DNA of 48,329 bases from positions 1-48,329 of the forward strand of contig DHEH01000003.1 in NCBI GenBank assembly GCA_002399785.1, read 5' to 3'. The first letter of the stretch is position 1. The number at the start of each line of letters is the position of its first letter. Position numbers and translations under genes: made by a program. Of the stretch, positions 45,777 to 48,329 are shown piece after piece. Under the pieces are notes generated by a model. It had not been told where the DNA came from, ran no database searches, and saw only the letters and a list, made by a program, of their open reading frames with translations. This DNA comes from Caryophanales bacterium UBA4855. GTDB taxonomy: Bacteria; Bacillota_I; Bacilli_A; RFN20; CAG-826.

Positions 45777-45852
45777 GGACTCTTAGCGCAATGGTTAGAG
45801 CAATCGGCCCATAACCGATCGGTTACAGGTTCGAGTCCTGTAGAGTCCACCA
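45777..45852 (+). tRNA. tRNA-Ile2 (CAT, lysidine type)
   Basis: 76 nt with CCA. Acceptor GGACTCT/AGAGTCC and overall similarity to bacterial tRNA-Ile2 suggest that the CAT anticodon is modified by TilS to read AUA. The loop is CCCATAA, so position 33 is C rather than the nearly universal U. Confidence 0.8.
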
Positions 45853-45855
45853 AAT

Positions 45856-45946
45856 GGAGAAATACCCAAGCGGCTGAAGGGGTCGGTCTTGAAAACCGAT
45901 AGTAGATGCAAGTCTAGCGAGGGTTCGAATCCCTCTTTCTCCGCCA
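45856..45946 (+). tRNA. tRNA-Ser (TGA)
   Basis: 91 nt with CCA and a long variable arm, as expected of class II tRNAs. Acceptor GGAGAAA/TTTCTCC, anticodon loop CTTGAAA between TCGGT/ACCGA. Confidence 0.93.
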
Positions 45947-45956
45947 TTGGCGTTGT

Positions 45957-46075
45957 ATCCGAACACTGTATGTTTATCATAACGGGTTCGGTGTAACATT
46001 CAGGATGGATAGCCGTAATAAAGCTATCAAGAATCCGAATGATAAATAGTCGCTCAGAAATGAGCGATTTTTTTT
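45957..46075 (+). ncRNA. Structured noncoding RNA or operon tail with terminator
   Basis: After tRNA-Ser the sequence folds well. CCGAAC (45959-45964) pairs with GTTCGG (45986-45991). A second long hairpin joins CATTC, GGAT and GATAGC (45998-46012) with GCTATC, ATCC and GAATG (46023-46041). The terminator stem TCGCTCA/TGAGCGA (46050-46067) and T8 follow. CCGAA also recurs at 46035-46039, so TTCGG could pair with either copy. No known RNA family is recognised; it may be a small RNA released from the tRNA transcript. Confidence 0.45.
46050..46075 (+). terminator. Terminator of the tRNA operon
   Basis: Seven-pair stem TCGCTCA/TGAGCGA with a GAAA loop followed by eight Ts. Confidence 0.9.
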
Positions 46076-46083
46076 ATTCAGTC

Positions 46084-46112
46084 TTTAAAAAGTGTCATAT
46101 TGCTGTTATAAT
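46084..46112 (+). promoter_or_regulatory. Promoter of the XRE-hsdM-hsdS operon
   Basis: TTTAAA (46084-46089), 17-base spacer, TATAAT (46107-46112). The ATG is at 46120, seven bases after the -10, so the mRNA is probably leaderless. Confidence 0.55.
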
Positions 46113-46119
46113 TAAACAA

Positions 46120-46311
46120 ATGGATTATTCAAAAGCAATTAAAGAATTGAGGGATAAGCTCATTATCAGTCAGGAAGACTTAGCAAAAATGCTAGGTGTT
46201 TCTTTTGCAAGTGTTAATCGTTGGGAACGTGGACATCACGAGCCTACATTAAGCGCAAAAAGGAAACTTAGGGTTTTATTCATAAAAAATAGTATTAAAA
46301 CGGAGGAATAA
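46120..46311 (+). CDS. XRE-family helix-turn-helix regulator
   Basis: 63 residues from ATG 46120; the longer reading from 46039 runs through the terminator and promoter and is rejected. The helix-turn-helix is clear: LIISQEDLAKMLGVSFASVNRWERGHHEP, with a Cro/XRE-type recognition helix. It lies three bases before hsdM, so it probably controls its own operon and restrains methylase expression like a small controller protein (inference). No Shine-Dalgarno sequence precedes it. Confidence 0.88.
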   Translation: MDYSKAIKELRDKLIISQEDLAKMLGVSFASVNRWERGHHEPTLSAKRKLRVLFIKNSIKTEE

Positions 46312-46314
46312 AAT

Positions 46315-47847
46315 ATGGTTACTGGAGAAATTAAGAACAAATTAGATAGGCTTTGGAACTCGATGTGGAGTAACCAAATGACTAACCCATGGATTGATAT
46401 TCAACAGGTTACATATTTGATTTTCATTAAAATGCTTGATGATGCACAAATAAAGCAAGAGGTCAAAATCAATGATCAACTTGCTCACGGCATTTCTTCT
46501 GCTTCCAAGAAGTTTGATGATCTTTTATACAAGAAAGACCAAAACTATGTGGATCAAGAAGAAGGAATAAATGTTCCTTATAAGAATCTTCGCTGGTCGG
46601 TATTTAAAGAGTTTGGGGCTAAAGAGATGTTCGATAACATGAAAAAGAACGTCTTTCCCTTCATTAAAAAACTTGATGATAAAGGTACAACTGCTTTCGC
46701 TCACTTCATGAAGGAAGCACAATTCACTGTTACTAATCCTTATATTCTTGACGAATTAGTCAAAGGGCTTAGTGATCCTAATCTAGGTCTTGATAATAGG
46801 GATCTAATGGGGGATTGTTATGAATACCTTCTTTCTAAAATGGCAACATCGGGCGACAATGGTCAATTTAGAACTCCAAGACATATTATCGATATGATGG
46901 TTGAATTCGCAAAGCCAACATTAAAGGATACAATTATTGATCCCGCAATGGGAACAGCCGGCTTTTTAGCGGAATCATCAAAATACATTCAAAAGCATTA
47001 CGAAAAAGAGTTAATGAACATTCAAAACAATGAGCATTATCACAACAATATGTTTACTGGTTTTGATGTCGATACCGACATGCTTCGTATTGGAAGTATG
47101 AACATGGTTTTGCATGGTGTCGAAAATGCAAATATTAAATACAACAATTCTCTTTCTGAAGATTACGCTGATCACGACAAATACACATTGGTTTTAGCTA
47201 ACCCTCCATTCTCAGGAAGTTTAAACTCGAATACAGTTGCAAAATCACTTATCCAAATAAGTGGTGGAACCAAAAGCACAGAACTCCTTTTTATTTCTTT
47301 GTTTTTAAGACTCCTTAAAGTTGGCGGAAGATGTGTTTCAATTGTACCAGTAGGTGTTGTCAATAATACTAATGAGAAAGCCTATACAAGGCTTAGATCT
47401 GAATTGGTTGATAACCAAAAACTTGATGCTGTTATCTATATGCCTGCTAATGTTTTCAAACCATATTCCGGAGTTCAGACTGCTATTTTAGTGTTTACCA
47501 AAACTAATTGCGGAGGAACTGATAAAGTTTGGCTTTATAATATGGAAGCTGATGGATATTCATTAGATGATAAAAGAAATCCAGTCAAGGAAAACGATAT
47601 CCCCGATATCGTAAATAGATTTAATAATTTAGAAGATGAGAAGAACAGGACTCCGTATGATAAATCCTTCTTTATAAACAAAGAAGATATTATTAATAAC
47701 CAATATGTTTTGAGTTGGAATAAATATCATAAGAAGCATATTGAACAAAAAGTGTATCGTCCCGCAAAAGAAATTGTTCAGTCTATTGAGGAATCCGAAA
47801 AAGAATTTCAAACGCTTATGAGCCAAATCAAAGAGGAGTTAAAATAG
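46315..47847 (+). CDS. hsdM: Type I restriction-modification methyltransferase subunit
   Basis: 510 residues, normal for HsdM. An N-terminal helical domain is followed by GQFRTPRHI at about 183-191, SAM-binding motif I DPAMGTAGF at 209-217 and catalytic NPPF at 296-299, giving N6-adenine methylation. GGAGG precedes the ATG. It acts as M2S with hsdS, whose start follows after one base. The region is less AT-rich in codon use than genes to the left, and the locus sits immediately downstream of a tRNA gene, consistent with horizontal acquisition (inference). Confidence 0.95.
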   Translation: MVTGEIKNKLDRLWNSMWSNQMTNPWIDIQQVTYLIFIKMLDDAQIKQEVKINDQLAHGISSASKKFDDLLYKKDQNYVDQEEGINVPYKNLRWSVFKEFGAKEMFDNMKKNVFPFIKKLDDKGTTAFAHFMKEAQFTVTNPYILDELVKGLSDPNLGLDNRDLMGDCYEYLLSKMATSGDNGQFRTPRHIIDMMVEFAKPTLKDTIIDPAMGTAGFLAESSKYIQKHYEKELMNIQNNEHYHNNMFTGFDVDTDMLRIGSMNMVLHGVENANIKYNNSLSEDYADHDKYTLVLANPPFSGSLNSNTVAKSLIQISGGTKSTELLFISLFLRLLKVGGRCVSIVPVGVVNNTNEKAYTRLRSELVDNQKLDAVIYMPANVFKPYSGVQTAILVFTKTNCGGTDKVWLYNMEADGYSLDDKRNPVKENDIPDIVNRFNNLEDEKNRTPYDKSFFINKEDIINNQYVLSWNKYHKKHIEQKVYRPAKEIVQSIEESEKEFQTLMSQIKEELK

Positions 47848-47848
47848 G

Positions 47849-48329
47849 ATGAAACGCCTGTTGAAAGATGTTGTCAAACTTGGAAAATCATCTTTGAAAC
47901 TTTCTGATGTCAAGGAAACTGGAAAATATCCTGTTTTCGGAGCATCCGGGCTTGTTGGGCACATCGACAGTTTTCAAAGCGAATCTGACTCCGTGGCTGT
48001 TATTAAAGATGGAGCAGGAATTGGAAGGGTCTCAATTTTGCCATCGAATTCTTCTGTTTTAGGAACAATGCAATTTATGACTCCTAAAGATAATATAGAT
48101 AATGGTTTTCTTTTTTACTTTTTAAGACATTTAAAGCTCGGATCTTCTTTTACTGGTTCAACAATACCTCATATCTATTTTAGAGATTACGGAAATTATA
48201 CTTTTCCAAACGAAACTAAAGACAGACAAATAAAAGAGAGTGGCTTTTTAGCTAATATCGATTCTTTGATATTAGAAAGAATGAATATTTTATCTTCTTT
48301 GGATTCTCTAGTTAAATCAAGGTTTAACG
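47849..48329 (+). CDS. hsdS: Type I restriction-modification specificity subunit, partial
   Basis: The reading frame is open from ATG 47849 to the window end, 160 codons seen. It contains a target recognition domain typical of HsdS: an early KLGK, the GKYPVFGASGLVGHID segment, IKDGAGIGRV, and the TGSTIPHIYFRDYGNYTFP block, followed by a helical conserved region starting near residue 130. Only the first half is present, so the second recognition domain and any inverted repeats used for domain shuffling cannot be assessed. AGAGGAG lies before the ATG. Confidence 0.9.
   Translation, partial: MKRLLKDVVKLGKSSLKLSDVKETGKYPVFGASGLVGHIDSFQSESDSVAVIKDGAGIGRVSILPSNSSVLGTMQFMTPKDNIDNGFLFYFLRHLKLGSSFTGSTIPHIYFRDYGNYTFPNETKDRQIKESGFLANIDSLILERMNILSSLDSLVKSRFN

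Noticed and set aside
45795..45980. 61-codon minus-strand ORF across the tRNA cluster
   Set aside because: It is the antisense of tRNA-Ile2 and tRNA-Ser; such tRNA-shadow ORFs are a well-known artefact.
46039..46119. Longer N terminus for the XRE regulator
   Set aside because: It would be translated through the tRNA terminator and the XRE promoter and adds no family sequence.
1..48329. CRISPR array, transposase or prophage genes
   Set aside because: No regularly spaced direct repeats with unique spacers, no transposase or integrase motifs and no phage structural genes were seen.

Overview
The window is a very AT-rich bacterial segment. Genes are mostly preceded by AGGAG-type ribosome binding sites, Trp is read from TGG throughout, and genes are packed into short operons. 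Gene families and style suggest a small-genome, probably host-associated member of the Bacillota close to the Mollicutes. Evidence for this is AT richness, PotA and MsmK/UgpC-type ATPases with long mycoplasma-like insertions, tandem RDD membrane proteins, GalT class II and a C69 dipeptidase. The genetic code looks standard: in-frame TGA occurs only in a gene that is already broken. The taxonomic placement is inference.

Layout. (1) 1-17.7 kb mixes intact genes (a 1075-aa FtsX-type ABC transporter, a HAD phosphatase, class II GalT, a ZIP importer, an MntP exporter, a C69 dipeptidase) with five broken genes: two GGDEF-EAL proteins, an alpha/beta hydrolase, a 5TM-PP2C-HATPase sensor and a STAS-phosphotransferase fusion. 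The five carry eight in-frame stops and five single-base frameshifts, while none is seen in the other genes. (2) 17.7-22.3 kb is a minus-strand potABCD polyamine operon with an unusual PotA. (3) 22.6-30.3 kb holds two RDD-like membrane proteins and a complete carbohydrate ABC importer. (4) 30.5-38.8 kb is a redox/metal block: GGGtGRT protein and NifU-like scaffold, two P-II-like proteins with a DUF1538 membrane protein, and, divergently, hypB, a large iron-sulfur flavoprotein and hypA, with no hydrogenase subunits in view. (5) 38.9-45.5 kb holds a 3-hydroxyacyl-CoA dehydrogenase, a DUF2188 membrane protein, two tRNAs, an alpha/beta hydrolase, a nitroreductase, a DJ-1/PfpI protein and an aldo/keto reductase. 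(6) 45.6-48.3 kb has four tRNAs, a structured noncoding stretch with a terminator, and the start of a type I restriction-modification locus (XRE regulator, hsdM, partial hsdS).

The most unusual signal is a family of about 27-bp intergenic repeats with core ATCCCYTGCAAATCCC. Eight copies sit at gene or operon boundaries, and a ninth, diverged copy lies inside a coding region. Several pairs bracket functional modules in inverted orientation. The second theme is decay confined to signalling genes plus one hydrolase. The third is the HypAB/flavoprotein/P-II/DUF1538 block, whose two divergent arms are separated by a 12-bp palindrome overlapping an extended -10 element.
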